DNA from: Methylocystis sp. MJC1
Lineage (GTDB): Bacteria; Pseudomonadota; Alphaproteobacteria; Rhizobiales; Beijerinckiaceae
DNA: 64,000 nucleotides
NCBI RefSeq assembly: GCF_026427715.1
Contig: NZ_CP107558.1
Coordinates: 1,339,001-1,403,000 of the forward strand
Direction of reading: 5' to 3'
Of this stretch, positions 63,501 through 64,000 are shown in pieces. Numbering within the stretch: position 1 is the stretch's first letter; each line of letters begins with the position of its first letter. Position numbers and translations under genes: made by a program. The notes below the pieces were generated by a model. The model saw nothing but the letters and a program-made list of their open reading frames with translations, ran no database searches and had not been told where the DNA came from.

Positions 63501-63658
63501 GCCCTCATCCGACCCTCGCTGACGCGAGGGCCACCTTCTCCCGCGTGCGGGAGAAGGAGACGCGTTGAAAGATTTGTGATCCGAAACTTGGACGGCTCTC
63601 CCTTCTCCCGTTTACGGGAGAAGGTGGCCCCTGCGTCAGCAGGGGTCGGATGGGGGCG
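63501..63658. repeat. Palindromic repeat family 2, copy 2
   Basis: A 158-bp element with the same ends as 17384-17539 (gccctcatccgacc and ggtcggatgggggc) and ccttctcccg-type inner hairpins. The centres differ in sequence. It lies between the ssb gene and the dctA-like gene. Confidence 0.85.
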
Positions 63659-63665
63659 CTCCACT

Positions 63666-64000
63666 TCAGGCGGACGGCGACGCCAGCTCCTGTTTCAGCT
63701 TCTCCCGGTCGAGCTCGCCCTCCCATGCCGAGACCACGATCGTCGCCACGCCATTGCCGATGAAATTGGTCAGCGCGCGGCATTCGCTCATGAATTTGTC
63801 GATCCCCAGCACGAAGGACATGCCCGGCGCCAGCGACGGATCGACGGCGGTGAGCGTCGCTAACAGCGTCACGAAGCCCGCGCCGGAGACCCCGCTCGCG
63901 CCCTTGGAGGTCAGCATGGCGACGACAAGGATCGTCGCCTGATGGGTGAAATCCAGCTCGGCGCCCATGGCGCGAGCGATGAATAGGGTGGTCAGCGTCA
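63666..64000 (-). CDS. dctA: Dicarboxylate/amino acid:cation symporter, C-terminal part
   Basis: The C-terminal 111 codons of a DctA/GltP-type (DAACS family) membrane symporter, cut by the window edge. [38 protein letters not shown] (the SKGxxGVxG signature), [34 protein letters not shown] match the family. DctA takes up succinate, fumarate and malate with protons or sodium. The start lies beyond 64000. Confidence 0.9.
   Translation of the reverse strand, partial: TLTTLFIARAMGAELDFTHQATILVVAMLTSKGASGVSGAGFVTLLATLTAVDPSLAPGMSFVLGIDKFMSECRALTNFIGNGVATIVVSAWEGELDREKLKQELASPSA

Overview
The window is about 64 kb of GC-rich chromosome from an alphaproteobacterium, most likely Rhizobiales and probably close to Methylocystis/Methylosinus. 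This rests on the gene families seen: a Caulobacter/Rhizobium-type tad/cpa pilus locus, a coiled-coil-led porin, DUF5132 and DUF4326 proteins, an OmpA/OprB double barrel, and alphaproteobacterial palindromic repeats. The genus is an inference; no rRNA or methane oxidation gene is present. Most genes are intact, with short intergenic gaps.

1-4.3 kb: a very-long-chain acyl-CoA synthetase (-), then an overlapping metY-metA pair (+) for methionine synthesis. 4.3-13.4 kb: the most interesting region, a compact locus built around carrier proteins. A carrier protein (-) is divergent from an acyl-CoA-dehydrogenase-fold enzyme and an amino acid:[carrier protein] ligase (a stand-alone, class-II seryl-tRNA-synthetase-like enzyme that loads amino acids onto carrier proteins), followed by a cupin and a class IV aminotransferase. 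Convergent to these are a ThDP enzyme and a GNAT. Divergent from the GNAT is a second carrier protein with an AMP-forming ligase and a ketoreductase. Together they look like an undescribed pathway for an amino-acid-derived small molecule; the product cannot be read from sequence.

13.4-23.8 kb: small proteins, tRNA-Pro(CGG), folA-thyA, a Tim44-domain protein, the helicase hrpB (carrying an in-frame palindromic repeat), a retropepsin-like protease and a phosphomannomutase. 24-35.2 kb: a tad (Flp pilus) locus, with flp-cpaA-cpaB-cpaC-cpaD-cpaE-cpaF-tadB-tadC on + and two TadE-like proteins plus a CpaC-N-domain protein on the divergent strand; cobS follows tadC by 6 bp. 36-39.7 kb: dusA with a decayed integrase at its 5' end, an orphan haem-oxygenase-fold protein and two paralogous small secreted Cys proteins. 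This is an old integration hotspot.

40-49.9 kb: a large porin, another small secreted protein, and a TetR-controlled RND efflux operon (outer membrane factor, adaptor, pump) with two operator-like palindromes. 49.9-53.2 kb: a DevA/DevC-type ABC exporter and an ATP-grasp protein. 53.4-64 kb: an MHYT-GGDEF-EAL c-di-GMP protein, a fused outer membrane barrel/OprB porin, a glycosyltransferase, an FkbM methyltransferase, a Tat-exported OpgD/OpgG glucan protein, ssb, and the C-terminal end of a dctA-type symporter cut by the window edge.

Dispersed palindromic repeats of several families sit between genes. All family calls are from reading the proteins by eye; no database search was run.
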